From: G965222335 sp965222335 | GTDB lineage: Bacteria; Pseudomonadota; Gammaproteobacteria; Pseudomonadales; Halieaceae | Direction of reading: 5' to 3' | NCBI GenBank assembly: GCA_965222335.1 | Contig: OZ244944.1 | Location: 1,240,001-1,304,000 of the forward strand | Length of the DNA: 64,000 nucleotides | Shown here: piece by piece, positions 33,205-41,739 of the stretch | How positions within the stretch are numbered: position 1 is the first letter of the stretch | Layout: every line of letters starts with the position of its first letter | Notes under the pieces: model-generated | Told to the model about the DNA's origin: nothing | Databases searched by the model: none | What the model saw: only the letters and a program-made list of their open reading frames with translations | Position numbers and translations under genes: made by a program

Positions 33205-36178
33205 CCTGGCGCAGATCCTGGTGGCGATCATCGCCTACCTGAGCCTGCTGTTCCTGGTCGCCCACCTCGCCGACCGCGGGGTGATACCCAGGCAACTGAC
33301 CCGCCACCCGGCGACCTACGTGCTGTCGCTGGGCGTGTTCGCCGGCGCCATGGCCAGCAATGCAAGCTACGAGCTGGCCTGGCGCTATGGGCAGAGCTTC
33401 CTGCTGTACTACCTCGGGGTGACGCTGATGTTCATGATCGGCACCCTGCTGCTGCGCCCCATCCTGCGCCTGTGCCGGGTATACCAGCTGTCCTCGCTGG
33501 CGGACGTCCTGACCTTCCGCTTTCGCAGCCAGTGGGTGGGCGCCGCGATCAGCGTGGCCATGTGTATCACCCTGCTGCCACTGCTGGCGCTGCAGATTCA
33601 GGCGGTGGCGGACAGCATTCACATCATGGCCGGGGACACCGACAACCTCCTGCCCTCGGCAGATCGCCAGGACGGCCTGGCATTGCTCTTCTGCGTGATT
33701 ATCACGGTATTCTCGATCCTGTTCGGCACCCGCAATATCGCGACCCACAAACGCAATACCGGGCTGGTGACCGCGATCGCGTTCGAGTCGCTGGTCAAGC
33801 TGGTGAGCATGCTGGCGCTGATGGCGGCAGCGATTTACCAGGTGTTTGGCAGCCCGGCGGAGATGCAGCAGTGGCTGCTGCAGAGCGAGGACGCGCTGCG
33901 GCTGGTGGAGCAGCCGTTCCAGGGGCAAGGCACGTCGATATTACTGCTGCTGTTCTTCGCCGGTGCCGTGTGCATGCCACATATCTTCCACATGGCCTTT
34001 GCCGAGAACCGGGAAAGCCAGGACCTGCGCGCCGCGAGCTGGGGGCTGCCGCTGTTCATGCTCCTGCTGAGCCTGCCGGTGCTGCCGGTCACCTGGGCCA
34101 CCCTGGCGCAGGGCAACTCCCTGCCGCCCGCCTACACCGGCCTCGCCCTGGGGCTGGGGATGCAGTCGGAGGGCGTCACCGCGGCCGCGTTTGTCGCCGG
34201 GCTGTCGGCGGCCAGTGCCACCATCATCGTGACCACCCTCGCCCTGGCCAATATGCTGCTCAACCACCTGATCCTGCCGCGGCGTTTTGTCCAGATCAGT
34301 CGCGAGCAGAGTCTCTACGACCAGCTGAAGTGGCTGCGCCGGGGCCTGATCAGCCTCCTGATTATTGCCGGTTACCTGTGCTTTCTCGCGGTCAACGGCC
34401 GCCAGAGCCTCGCCGACCTGGGCCTGATCGCATTTATCGGCACCCTGCAGTTCTTCCCCGGTATTCTCGCCACCCCCTACTGGCACGGGGCCAATTACCG
34501 GGGCCTGGTGGCGGGCCTGCTCACGGGCCTTGGTATCTGGGCCGTGTGCCTGCTGCTGCCGGCCCTGGGCGGTGGCTCGTTGGCCTGGCTGGGCGCCCTG
34601 GCGCAGGACTGGTTCGGCGATGCCGGCGAAGTCTGGGCCGTGACCTGCCTGCTCTCGCTGGGCGGCAACTGTGTAGTGTTCGCGCTGGTGTCCCTGCTGA
34701 CGCCAAACGGCGAGGAAGAACAGGTGGCAGCGGAAATCTGCTCCATGGACGACTTCTCCAGGCCCGCGCGGCGGACCCTGGCGGTGCACAGCGCCGGGGA
34801 ATTTATCGAGCGGATGGCGGCGGCCCTCGGCGAGGCCACGGCGCGGGCTGAGGTACAGCGCGCCCTGCAGGAACTGCAGTTCGACGAATCCGAATCTCGA
34901 CCCTACGCTCTGCGCCGGCTGCGCGGCCGCATCGAGGCCAACCTGTCCAGCCTGCTGGGCCCCTCACTGGCCTACAACATCCTCAATCGCTGCATCCCCT
35001 TCCAGCCCGACCTCGACGGCGGCGCCGAGGACCTCAACCTGCTGGAGCGCCAGCTCGACCGGGTCGAGGGTCAGTTCACCGGTCTCGCCGGGGAACTGGA
35101 TACCCTCAGGCGCCATTACCGGGAGACCCTGGACAACCTGCCGATCGGCGTCTTTTCCCTGGCCTCGGACGGCGAGATCCTGCTGTGGAATCGCAGCATG
35201 GAGGAGGTCACCGGCATCCCCACCAGCAGCGTGGTGGGCTCCCTGCAGGATTCGATGCCCAGCCCCTGGCGCCAGGTATTCACCGGCTTCCTGGCGGACG
35301 AGGACAACGCCATGCTCAAGCGCGAGGTCGCGCTGCCGGACGGCAGTTCGCGCTGGCTCACCCTGCACAAGGCCCTGGCCGGCCAGCGCGGCAGCAGCGA
35401 ACGGCTGGTACTGGTGGAGGACATTTCGGATGTCGAGCGCCTGGAAGCGGAGCTGTTGCACAGTGAGCGCCTGGCCTCCATCGGCCGCCTCGCCGCGGGG
35501 GTCGCGCACGAGATCGGCAACCCGATCACCGGCATTGCCTGCCTGGCCCAGAACCTGGACTACGACGGCGACACCGACGAGGTGCGCGAAACTGCCCGCG
35601 ACATCCTGACCCAGACCGACCGGGTGACCCGCATCGTCGATTCGCTGGTCAACTTCTCCCATGTCGGCTCGGGCAATGGCGTTACCCGGCTCGTGCCCTG
35701 CAACCTGGCGGACTGCGTGGACGAGGCGATCAACCTGCTGCAACTGGATCACCAGGCCGAGCCGGTGGAGTTTCGCAACGAGTGTGGCCGCGAGCTGGTA
35801 GTGGTGGCAGACACGCAGAAGCTGCTTCAGGTCTTCATCAACCTGCTCTCCAACGCCCGCGATGCCTGCACCAGCCACGGCGTCATCCGGGTCTGGGCAG
35901 AGACCGATGCGGGCAGTGCCCAGGTTCACCTGGAAGACAATGGCTGCGGCATCCCGCTGTCGATACAGGGCCAGGTATTCGAGCCGTTTTACACCACCAA
36001 GGAGCCCGGCCAGGGTACCGGCCTGGGACTGGCGCTGGTGTACAGCATCATGGAGGACATGCAGGGAACGGTGCAGCTGCACAGCCCGGTGCATCCCGGT
36101 CACGACCGCCCCGGCACTCGCTTCACCCTGCAGCTGCCGCTGGGCGCCTACGCCACGGAGTACGTGGTATCAGTGTAA
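33194..36178 (+). CDS. cbrA: CbrA-type sensor histidine kinase/transporter
   Basis: A 994-residue hybrid of a sodium/solute symporter (SLC5-like, about 13 helices, residues 1-480), a linker of the STAC type, a PAS domain from about 645 (NLPIGVFSLASDGEILLWN) and a HisKA/HATPase kinase. The phospho-His is in HEIGNPITG near 772, and the G boxes are DNGCGIPLS and GTGLGLALVY. It senses carbon/nitrogen status, possibly by transporting or binding an amino acid such as histidine. The ATG at 33194, overlapping cbrX, replaces an over-long open frame. cbrB follows 87 bp later. Confidence 0.93.
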   Translation: MSFSLAQILVAIIAYLSLLFLVAHLADRGVIPRQLTRHPATYVLSLGVFAGAMASNASYELAWRYGQSFLLYYLGVTLMFMIGTLLLRPILRLCRVYQLSSLADVLTFRFRSQWVGAAISVAMCITLLPLLALQIQAVADSIHIMAGDTDNLLPSADRQDGLALLFCVIITVFSILFGTRNIATHKRNTGLVTAIAFESLVKLVSMLALMAAAIYQVFGSPAEMQQWLLQSEDALRLVEQPFQGQGTSILLLLFFAGAVCMPHIFHMAFAENRESQDLRAASWGLPLFMLLLSLPVLPVTWATLAQGNSLPPAYTGLALGLGMQSEGVTAAAFVAGLSAASATIIVTTLALANMLLNHLILPRRFVQISREQSLYDQLKWLRRGLISLLIIAGYLCFLAVNGRQSLADLGLIAFIGTLQFFPGILATPYWHGANYRGLVAGLLTGLGIWAVCLLLPALGGGSLAWLGALAQDWFGDAGEVWAVTCLLSLGGNCVVFALVSLLTPNGEEEQVAAEICSMDDFSRPARRTLAVHSAGEFIERMAAALGEATARAEVQRALQELQFDESESRPYALRRLRGRIEANLSSLLGPSLAYNILNRCIPFQPDLDGGAEDLNLLERQLDRVEGQFTGLAGELDTLRRHYRETLDNLPIGVFSLASDGEILLWNRSMEEVTGIPTSSVVGSLQDSMPSPWRQVFTGFLADEDNAMLKREVALPDGSSRWLTLHKALAGQRGSSERLVLVEDISDVERLEAELLHSERLASIGRLAAGVAHEIGNPITGIACLAQNLDYDGDTDEVRETARDILTQTDRVTRIVDSLVNFSHVGSGNGVTRLVPCNLADCVDEAINLLQLDHQAEPVEFRNECGRELVVVADTQKLLQVFINLLSNARDACTSHGVIRVWAETDAGSAQVHLEDNGCGIPLSIQGQVFEPFYTTKEPGQGTGLGLALVYSIMEDMQGTVQLHSPVHPGHDRPGTRFTLQLPLGAYATEYVVSV

Positions 36179-36190
36179 CCTTAGGTTACA
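36174..36190. promoter_or_regulatory. palindrome between cbrA and cbrB
   Basis: TGTAACCTTAGGTTACA is a perfect dyad over the cbrA stop codon. It contains GTAAC and GTTAC pentamers like those upstream of the sRNA promoter, so it may be a CbrB contact site or a short transcript hairpin. Confidence 0.45.
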
Positions 36191-36265
36191 ACGACCCCCA
36201 CAGCGACTGGAAAATTCCCCGGGGTCGCGGTATGTTGTCCAACCCGCCGACACAAGGTAACACTC

Positions 36266-37711
36266 ATGCAGCAAATCCTGGTGGTCGAAGACGAATCCGT
36301 GATTCGCAACGCCCTGCGGCGCCTGCTGGAGCGCAACGACTACCGCGTGGCCGAGGCCGGCTCCGTCCAGGAAGCCGAGTCACAGCACAAGCTCACCGAA
36401 TTCGACCTGATCATCAGCGACCTGCGCCTGCCGGGGGCTCCCGGCACCGACCTGATCAAAAAGGCCGGGGACGTGCCCGTGCTGATCATGACCAGCTACG
36501 CAAGCCTGCGCTCGGCGGTGGACTCCATGCGCATGGGCGCGGTGGATTACATCGCCAAGCCCTTCGACCACAGCGACATGCTGACCGCGGTTGAGCGGAT
36601 CATCGCCGACCACCCGACCCAACGCGAAGATCCGACGCGCCAGGTCCGGACCAGCGCCGCAGGGGACGATGCCCGGGTCAACGGTATCGTCGGCAACTGC
36701 GCCGCGATGCAGGAGCTGTACGACCATATTCGCAAGGTCGCCCCCACCGACTCCACGGTGCTGGTACTGGGCGAGACCGGGACCGGCAAGGAACTGGTGG
36801 CACGCAGCGTGCACCAGCACAGCGCCCGGGCCGGCAATACCCTGATTTCGGTGAATTGCGCCGCGATTCCCGACACCCTGATCGAGTCGGAACTGTTCGG
36901 TTATGAAAAGGGCGCGTTCACCGGGGCCAACGCCAGCCGCATGGGCCTGATAGAGGCGGCCGACGGGGGCACCCTGTTCCTCGACGAGATCGGTGAACTG
37001 CCCATGGAAGCCCAGGCCCGACTGCTGCGGTTTATTCAGGAAGGTGAGATCCGCCGGATCGGCTCGGTCACCTCGCGCAAGGTCAACGTGCGCCTGATCT
37101 GCGCCACTCACCGCAACCTGCGCAGCCTGGCTGCCGAGGGCGGCTTCCGCCAGGACCTGTACTACCGGATCAACGTCCTGCGCCTGTCCCTGCCGCCCCT
37201 GCGCGAGCGCGGCAAGGATATCCTGCAGCTTGCCGAGCAGATGCTCGAGGCACAGGTGGACAAACTCGGCAAACAGCCGATGCAGCTCTCGCCCCGGGCG
37301 ATCCAGGCGATTACCACCTACCAGTGGCCCGGCAATGTGCGCGAACTGGAGCACGCCATCGAGCGCGCGGTGATCCTCTGCGACAACGAGGAGATCGAGA
37401 ACGAGGATCTGGGTATCGACCTGGAGCTGATCAATATCAACCGCATCCGCGGCAGCCAGAGCGGCGGTGTCAGTGGAGGCCAGCATCCGCCAACCCCGCG
37501 TAACATCAACTCCGACCCCCAGGAAGACCTCTCCCTGGAAGACTACTTCCAGCGCTTTGTGCTCGAGCACCAGGACTCGATGAGCGAGACAGAACTCGCC
37601 CAGAAGCTGGGTATTAGTAGAAAATGCCTTTGGGAGCGGCGCCAGCGCTTTGAAATTCCACGCAAAAAGGGCAGCGCGGCTGGCGGACGGCGGAAAAAGT
37701 CGGTCGGCTAA
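36266..37711 (+). CDS. cbrB: CbrB-type sigma-54 response regulator
   Basis: A 481-residue NtrC-family regulator. Receiver residues 1-115 include VVEDES and the phospho-Asp in LIISDLRLPG, with the Lys in IAKPFD. The AAA+ domain has Walker A GETGTGKE near 168 and the sigma-54 contact loop GAFTGA near 215. The C-terminal Fis-type HTH is ETELAQKLGISRKCLWERR. It should activate sigma-54 promoters when carbon is poor; the nearest target is the sRNA promoter just downstream. AAGG precedes the ATG by eight bases. Confidence 0.95.
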   Translation: MQQILVVEDESVIRNALRRLLERNDYRVAEAGSVQEAESQHKLTEFDLIISDLRLPGAPGTDLIKKAGDVPVLIMTSYASLRSAVDSMRMGAVDYIAKPFDHSDMLTAVERIIADHPTQREDPTRQVRTSAAGDDARVNGIVGNCAAMQELYDHIRKVAPTDSTVLVLGETGTGKELVARSVHQHSARAGNTLISVNCAAIPDTLIESELFGYEKGAFTGANASRMGLIEAADGGTLFLDEIGELPMEAQARLLRFIQEGEIRRIGSVTSRKVNVRLICATHRNLRSLAAEGGFRQDLYYRINVLRLSLPPLRERGKDILQLAEQMLEAQVDKLGKQPMQLSPRAIQAITTYQWPGNVRELEHAIERAVILCDNEEIENEDLGIDLELININRIRGSQSGGVSGGQHPPTPRNINSDPQEDLSLEDYFQRFVLEHQDSMSETELAQKLGISRKCLWERRQRFEIPRKKGSAAGGRRKKSVG

Positions 37712-37713
37712 GC

Positions 37714-37760
37714 GTTACCGCTTCACGAAACTGTAACAATCCCGAGAGTAAAAAGGTAAC
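37714..37760 (+). promoter_or_regulatory. candidate CbrB upstream activator sites
   Basis: GTTAC at 37714-37718, GTAAC at 37733-37737 and GTAAC at 37756-37760 lie about 100-150 bp before the predicted sRNA start. The first two form an inverted pair with 14 bp between, one helical turn more than the N4 spacing reported for pseudomonad CbrB sites. Confidence 0.5.
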
Positions 37761-37836
37761 AACAGACCCATATCACGCCTGTCTGGGAGCCTGCCCATAT
37801 AGTTAAATAATTGAAATATAAGTATTTTTTTATTTC

Positions 37837-37852
37837 TGGCACAACCCCTGCA
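37837..37852 (+). promoter_or_regulatory. sigma-54 promoter of CrcZ-like sRNA
   Basis: TGGCACAACCCCTGCA gives GG at 37838-37839 and GC at 37850-37851, exactly ten bases apart (-24/-12). It lies in an AT-rich gene-less stretch right behind a sigma-54 activator gene. Predicted start of transcription is near 37863. Confidence 0.85.
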
Positions 37853-37927
37853 CTTATCGGGGCGGCAACAACAATAAAAATAACAGCACGCCGTAATAAA
37901 AATAACAGGCTAGAACGAGGACCTGGT

Positions 37928-37947
37928 TGGGGAAGTAAGCTTCCCCA
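37928..37947 (+). terminator. internal hairpin of the sRNA
   Basis: TGGGGAAG-TAAG-CTTCCCCA is followed by TCAATTT, a weak U-tract. It could give a short form (about 90 nt) of the sRNA or act as a structural element. Confidence 0.55.
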
Positions 37948-38141
37948 TCAATTTCCTGTACTGAGGCTTTGCCTCGCCGTGCGACGGGCTTTTGAGCCCC
38001 AAACACGCAGCGACGGAAGTAGCCCGCCAGCCCTCAGGCTGATGCTGTCAATATGTTTGTCAGCAGCGAGAAACGAAAGTTTCATCGTCAGCCAATAAAA
38101 ATAACAGTGACTGTGGCATAAGAATAACTGGAAGCGACCTG

Positions 38142-38172
38142 GATGGGGAAAACTGAGGTTTTCCCCATCTTT
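38142..38172 (+). terminator. rho-independent terminator of the sRNA
   Basis: A 12-bp perfect stem GATGGGGAAAAC/GTTTTCCCCATC with a TGAG loop, followed by TTT. It closes the sRNA unit before pcnB. Confidence 0.8.
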
Positions 38173-38237
38173 CGTTATGCCCGGGTCAGTGTGATAAACT
38201 CCCGTCGTTGTCGGCTTTGCTACAGGGCAAATCACGC

Positions 38238-39524
38238 TTGAAGGTCATCCCAAGGGATCAACACTGCATATCCCGAAAAAATATCAGTGACAGTGCTCTC
38301 AAGGTGATGTCCCGCCTGCGCAGTAACGACTTCCAGGCCTACCTTGTGGGCGGTGCGGTCCGTGACCTGCTCCTCGGCGGCCACCCCAAGGACTTCGATA
38401 TCGCCACCGACGCGACCCCCGAGGAAGTCCATGACCTGTTTCGCAATTCCCGCATCATCGGGCGTCGCTTCCGCATTGTGCATGTGCGCTTCGGGCGCGA
38501 GATCATCGAGGTCACCACCTTTCGCGGGCACCATGACAGCGGCGACGGCAAGCCCAACCAGGCCCGGCGCTCGTCCAGCGGCCTGCTCCTGCGGGACAAC
38601 GTATTCGGTACCCTGGAAGAAGACGCGGTCCGCCGGGACCTGACCGTCAACGCGCTGTACTACGACAGCAGTACCTTTGAAGTGTTCGACCACGTGCACG
38701 GCCTCGCCGACCTGGAGCGGCGCGCTATCTGCATCATTGGCGACCCGGAGGAGCGCTTCCAGGAGGACCCGGTGCGTATGCTGCGCGTAGTCCGTTTTGC
38801 CGCCAAGCTGGACTTCGATATCGAGGAGCAGACCGCAGCGGCGATTCCCCTCTGCGCCCCCCTGCTGGCGGAAATTCCGCCGGCCCGGCTGTTTGACGAG
38901 TTCCTCAAACTGTTCCTGGCCGGCTACGCGGCGCGGACCCTGGAGCTGCTGCAGAGCCACGACCTGCTGCGCTACCTGTTCCCGGACAGCGCCGACCTGC
39001 TGCCCCGGGATGAGACCGCCCAGGCCCTGGTCGCCGCGGCGATGCGCAATACCGACCTGCGGATCCAGCAGGACAAGCCGGTAACCCCCGCATTCCAGCT
39101 GGCGGCACTGCTGTGGCCAGTGGTCAAGGACCTGGCAGCGAACCTGCGCGAGCGCGGCGATCCGCCCCGGGAAGCCATGCACAGTGCGGGCCAGCAGGCA
39201 GTGGCCAGCACGGTGCAGTCCCTGTCGATCCCCAAGCGCTTCAGCCTGCCCATGCGGGATATCTGGGAGATGCAGCTGCGCCTGGAGAAACGCGGCGGAC
39301 GCAAGGCCCAGGAGCTACTGGGCCACCGCCGCTTCCGCGCGGCCTACGACTTCCTGCTCCTGCGGGAAGAGGCAGGGGAGGTTAGCGACGGCCTCGGCGC
39401 CTGGTGGACCGAATTCCAGCAGTCGCCGGAAAACCAGGCGCTGGTCAAGGCCGGCAGCGAGGCGCCCTCCCCCCGACCCCGCCGGCGGCGGCCACGCAAG
39501 CGGCGCAATACCGGCACCGCATGA
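38238..39524 (+). CDS. pcnB: poly(A) polymerase I
   Basis: A 428-residue nucleotidyltransferase that adds A tails to RNA for decay. The head signature is YLVGGAVRDLLLGGHPKDFD with the catalytic aspartates; RRDLTVNALYYD follows. The C-terminus is very basic (RPRRRRPRKRRNTGTA), as in PcnB and unlike the CCA enzyme. I propose the TTG at 38238 as the start (AGGG about ten bases upstream). The start overlaps folK at its end (ATGA), beginning a pcnB-folK-dNK-panB-panC cluster. Confidence 0.93.
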   Translation: MKVIPRDQHCISRKNISDSALKVMSRLRSNDFQAYLVGGAVRDLLLGGHPKDFDIATDATPEEVHDLFRNSRIIGRRFRIVHVRFGREIIEVTTFRGHHDSGDGKPNQARRSSSGLLLRDNVFGTLEEDAVRRDLTVNALYYDSSTFEVFDHVHGLADLERRAICIIGDPEERFQEDPVRMLRVVRFAAKLDFDIEEQTAAAIPLCAPLLAEIPPARLFDEFLKLFLAGYAARTLELLQSHDLLRYLFPDSADLLPRDETAQALVAAAMRNTDLRIQQDKPVTPAFQLAALLWPVVKDLAANLRERGDPPREAMHSAGQQAVASTVQSLSIPKRFSLPMRDIWEMQLRLEKRGGRKAQELLGHRRFRAAYDFLLLREEAGEVSDGLGAWWTEFQQSPENQALVKAGSEAPSPRPRRRRPRKRRNTGTA

Positions 39525-40039
39525 ACACCTGCCACATCGGCCTCGGCAGCAACCTGCAAGATCCGCAACTGCAGCTGGAACAGGCCGTACAATCCCTGGC
39601 AGCCCTGCCCGCATCACGGCTCCTCGCGCTGTCACCGGTTTATCGCAGCGCCGCCGTCGGCCCGGGCGAGCAGCCCGATTACCTGAATGCCGTGGCCTCG
39701 CTGGAGACCGGGCTGGATCCCCACGAGCTGCTGCAGGCTCTGCAGGCCATCGAAAACCGGCAGGGCCGCGAGCGGGCGCAGCGCTGGGGCGCACGCACCC
39801 TGGACCTGGATATCCTGCTGTTCGCGGCACAGGTGATTGCCGCGCCCGATCTGCAGGTGCCCCACCCGCGCCTGGGTGAGCGCAACTTCGTGCTCCTGCC
39901 ACTGGCGGACCTCTGTGGCACGCAAATGCGGCTGCCCGATGGCACAGAACTTGGTACATTGATTGAACGCTGCCCCCCGGGGGGCTTGCAGCGCACAGGC
40001 ATTCGCCTGGGCATACAGGAGTCACAGCTTGCTCGGTGA
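39521..40039 (+). CDS. folK: 6-hydroxymethyl-dihydropterin pyrophosphokinase
   Basis: A 172-residue HPPK that transfers pyrophosphate from ATP to the pterin in folate synthesis. Signatures are HIGLGSNLQDP at the start, SPVYRSAAVGPGEQPDYLNAV, and the RWGARTLDLDILLF motif with the Mg-binding aspartates. The ATG overlaps the pcnB stop by four bases. The pairing with pcnB and pan genes is usual in pseudomonad-like genomes. Confidence 0.96.
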   Translation: MNTCHIGLGSNLQDPQLQLEQAVQSLAALPASRLLALSPVYRSAAVGPGEQPDYLNAVASLETGLDPHELLQALQAIENRQGRERAQRWGARTLDLDILLFAAQVIAAPDLQVPHPRLGERNFVLLPLADLCGTQMRLPDGTELGTLIERCPPGGLQRTGIRLGIQESQLAR

Positions 40040-40712
40040 CAGTCAGAACATCGGTATCGACCTGAAGGGGCGCACGCCACCGCGCTTTATCGCGGTCGAG
40101 GGTCCCATCGGCGTGGGCAAGACGACCCTGGCCAAACGCCTGGCCGCCAGCTTCAACCACCAGACCCTGCTGGAGGAGGCCGAGCACAACCCCTTCCTGG
40201 AGAAGTTCTACCGCAACCGCAAGCAGACCGCGCTGGCCACCCAGCTGTTCTTCCTCTTCCAGCGCGCGGAGAAAATCCAGGACCTGCGCCAGGCCGACAT
40301 CTTCGAGCCGGTGCGGGTGGCGGATTTCCTGATCGACAAGGACCCGCTGTTTGCCCGGGTCAACCTGGAGTCGGACGAGTACCAGCTCTACGAAAGGGTC
40401 TATCAGCAGCTGACCATCGACGCCCCGAGACCCGACCTGGTGATCTACCTGCAGGCCTCCACCGACGTCCTGTTATCGCGCATCAGCAGCCGCGGTATCG
40501 CCTATGAGCAGGGCATCGACAAGGGCTATCTGGAGAGCCTGAACGAAGTGTACAGTGAGTTTTTTCTGTATTACGATGACGCTCCACTGCTGATCGTCAA
40601 CGCCAGCGAGATCGACCTTGCCAACGGCGACCACGACTACCGTCACCTCGTGGACTACCTGCTCGAAATCCGCAGCGGCCGCCACTATTTCAACCCCACC
40701 TTCTTTGGATAG
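40029..40712 (+). CDS. deoxynucleoside kinase family protein
   Basis: A 227-residue P-loop kinase: FIAVEGPIGVGKTTLAKRL is the ATP site, DRQ-type lid residues are replaced by SSRGIAYEQGIDKGYLESL, and EADIFEPVRVAD-like sequence lies in the middle. It resembles deoxyadenosine/deoxyguanosine kinases. It likely phosphorylates purine deoxynucleosides for salvage. I set the start at TTG 40029, which has AGGAG eight bases upstream and overlaps the folK stop; the longer frame is just folK in another phase. Confidence 0.87.
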   Translation: MLGDSQNIGIDLKGRTPPRFIAVEGPIGVGKTTLAKRLAASFNHQTLLEEAEHNPFLEKFYRNRKQTALATQLFFLFQRAEKIQDLRQADIFEPVRVADFLIDKDPLFARVNLESDEYQLYERVYQQLTIDAPRPDLVIYLQASTDVLLSRISSRGIAYEQGIDKGYLESLNEVYSEFFLYYDDAPLLIVNASEIDLANGDHDYRHLVDYLLEIRSGRHYFNPTFFG

Positions 40713-40720
40713 TTTGCGTC

Positions 40721-41512
40721 ATGGGCAAGATCACCATCAGCACCCTGGACAAGATGAAGGCCAATGACGAGAAGTTCGTCTGCATCACCGCCTATGATGC
40801 GACCTTTGCCCGCCTGGTCAGTGAGGCGGGGGCCGAGACCATCCTGGTGGGGGATTCCCTGGGTAATGTTATCCAGGGGCACGACAGCACCATCCCGGTC
40901 AGCATTGACGATATGGTCTACCACACCGAATGCGTCACCCGGGCCCGCCCCGAGTCGCTGGTGATGGCCGACCTGCCCTTCATGACCTACGCCACCCCGG
41001 AAGACACCCTGGTGAACGGCGGGCGCCTGATGCAGGCGGGCGCACAGATGGTGAAGCTGGAGGGCGGCGTATGGCTGAGTGACTCCATCAGCATGCTGGT
41101 TGAGCGAGGTATTCCCGTGTGTGCCCACCTCGGTTTGACCCCCCAGTCGGTGAACGTGTTCGGCGGCTACCGGGTGCAGGGACGCACGCCCAAGGGCGCC
41201 AAGTCGATCCTCGCCGACGCGGTGGAGATCCAGGATGCCGGCGCCAGCCTGCTGGTGCTGGAGTGCATCCCGGCAGACCTGGCCGCGGATATCAGCCGCA
41301 AGCTGGATATCCCGGTGATCGGCATCGGTGCCGGACCCGGGACCGATGCCCAGGTGCTGGTCATGCACGACCTGCTGGGCCTGTCCACCCACAGCCCCCG
41401 CTTTGTGCAGAACTTCATGAGCGGGCAGGATTCGATCCAGGGGGCACTCAAAGCCTTCGTCGACGCGGTCAAATCCGGCGAGTATCCCACGGCTGAACAC
41501 AGCTACGCCTGA
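40721..41512 (+). CDS. panB: 3-methyl-2-oxobutanoate hydroxymethyltransferase
   Basis: A 263-residue TIM-barrel enzyme making ketopantoate from ketoisovalerate and methylene-THF, the first step of pantothenate synthesis. Signatures are ITAYDATFARLVSEAG, LVGDSLGNVIQGHDSTIPVS with the metal-binding Asp, and GIGAGPGTDAQVLVMHDLLG. It lies eight bases behind the kinase gene, ahead of panC. Confidence 0.97.
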   Translation: MGKITISTLDKMKANDEKFVCITAYDATFARLVSEAGAETILVGDSLGNVIQGHDSTIPVSIDDMVYHTECVTRARPESLVMADLPFMTYATPEDTLVNGGRLMQAGAQMVKLEGGVWLSDSISMLVERGIPVCAHLGLTPQSVNVFGGYRVQGRTPKGAKSILADAVEIQDAGASLLVLECIPADLAADISRKLDIPVIGIGAGPGTDAQVLVMHDLLGLSTHSPRFVQNFMSGQDSIQGALKAFVDAVKSGEYPTAEHSYA

Positions 41513-41534
41513 CTGTACTGACCGCACTATTGTG

Positions 41535-41548
41535 AGTAAGCGCTTACT
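41535..41548. promoter_or_regulatory. palindrome between panB and panC
   Basis: AGTAAGCGCTTACT is a perfect 14-bp dyad in the 227-bp panB-panC gap. There is no T-run after it, so an operator is likelier than a terminator. The binding protein is unknown. Confidence 0.45.
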
Positions 41549-41739
41549 TAATAACCCGGTGCAGCGCTACTTTAGGTAACATTTAGGCCCCCGAAACACC
41601 CCATAAAAGCCATTGCCCGTGCCCGGGGCTTGGGGCATACTGCCCAACCTGTCGCCGTCACCGTACCGGAGGCGCCGTCAGACCAGAGTCAGACGAGCGG
41701 TTTAGCGTCACCCATTCCACCGCAAGGGATATGGTAGAT

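Larger units (their letters stand above)
37862..38172 (+). ncRNA. CrcZ-like Hfq/Crc-titrating small RNA
   Basis: The 525-bp gap between cbrB and pcnB has no convincing gene but holds a transcription unit: sigma-54 promoter, then A-rich CA motifs AACAACAATAAAAATAA (37867-37883), AATAAAAATAACA (37895-37907 and 38094-38106) and AAGAATAAC (38120-38128). Several hairpins follow and a strong terminator lies at 38142-38172. In Pseudomonas, the crcZ RNA sits at this very position, is driven by CbrB and sigma-54, and soaks up Hfq/Crc through such motifs to lift catabolite repression. Size here is about 310 nt. The identity is inferred from position, promoter and motifs. Confidence 0.8.

Noticed and set aside
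37811..38098. 95-codon plus-strand and 95-codon minus-strand frames in the cbrB-pcnB gap
   Set aside because: They run through the sigma-54 promoter and RNA hairpins, have no ribosome-binding site and no protein-like composition.
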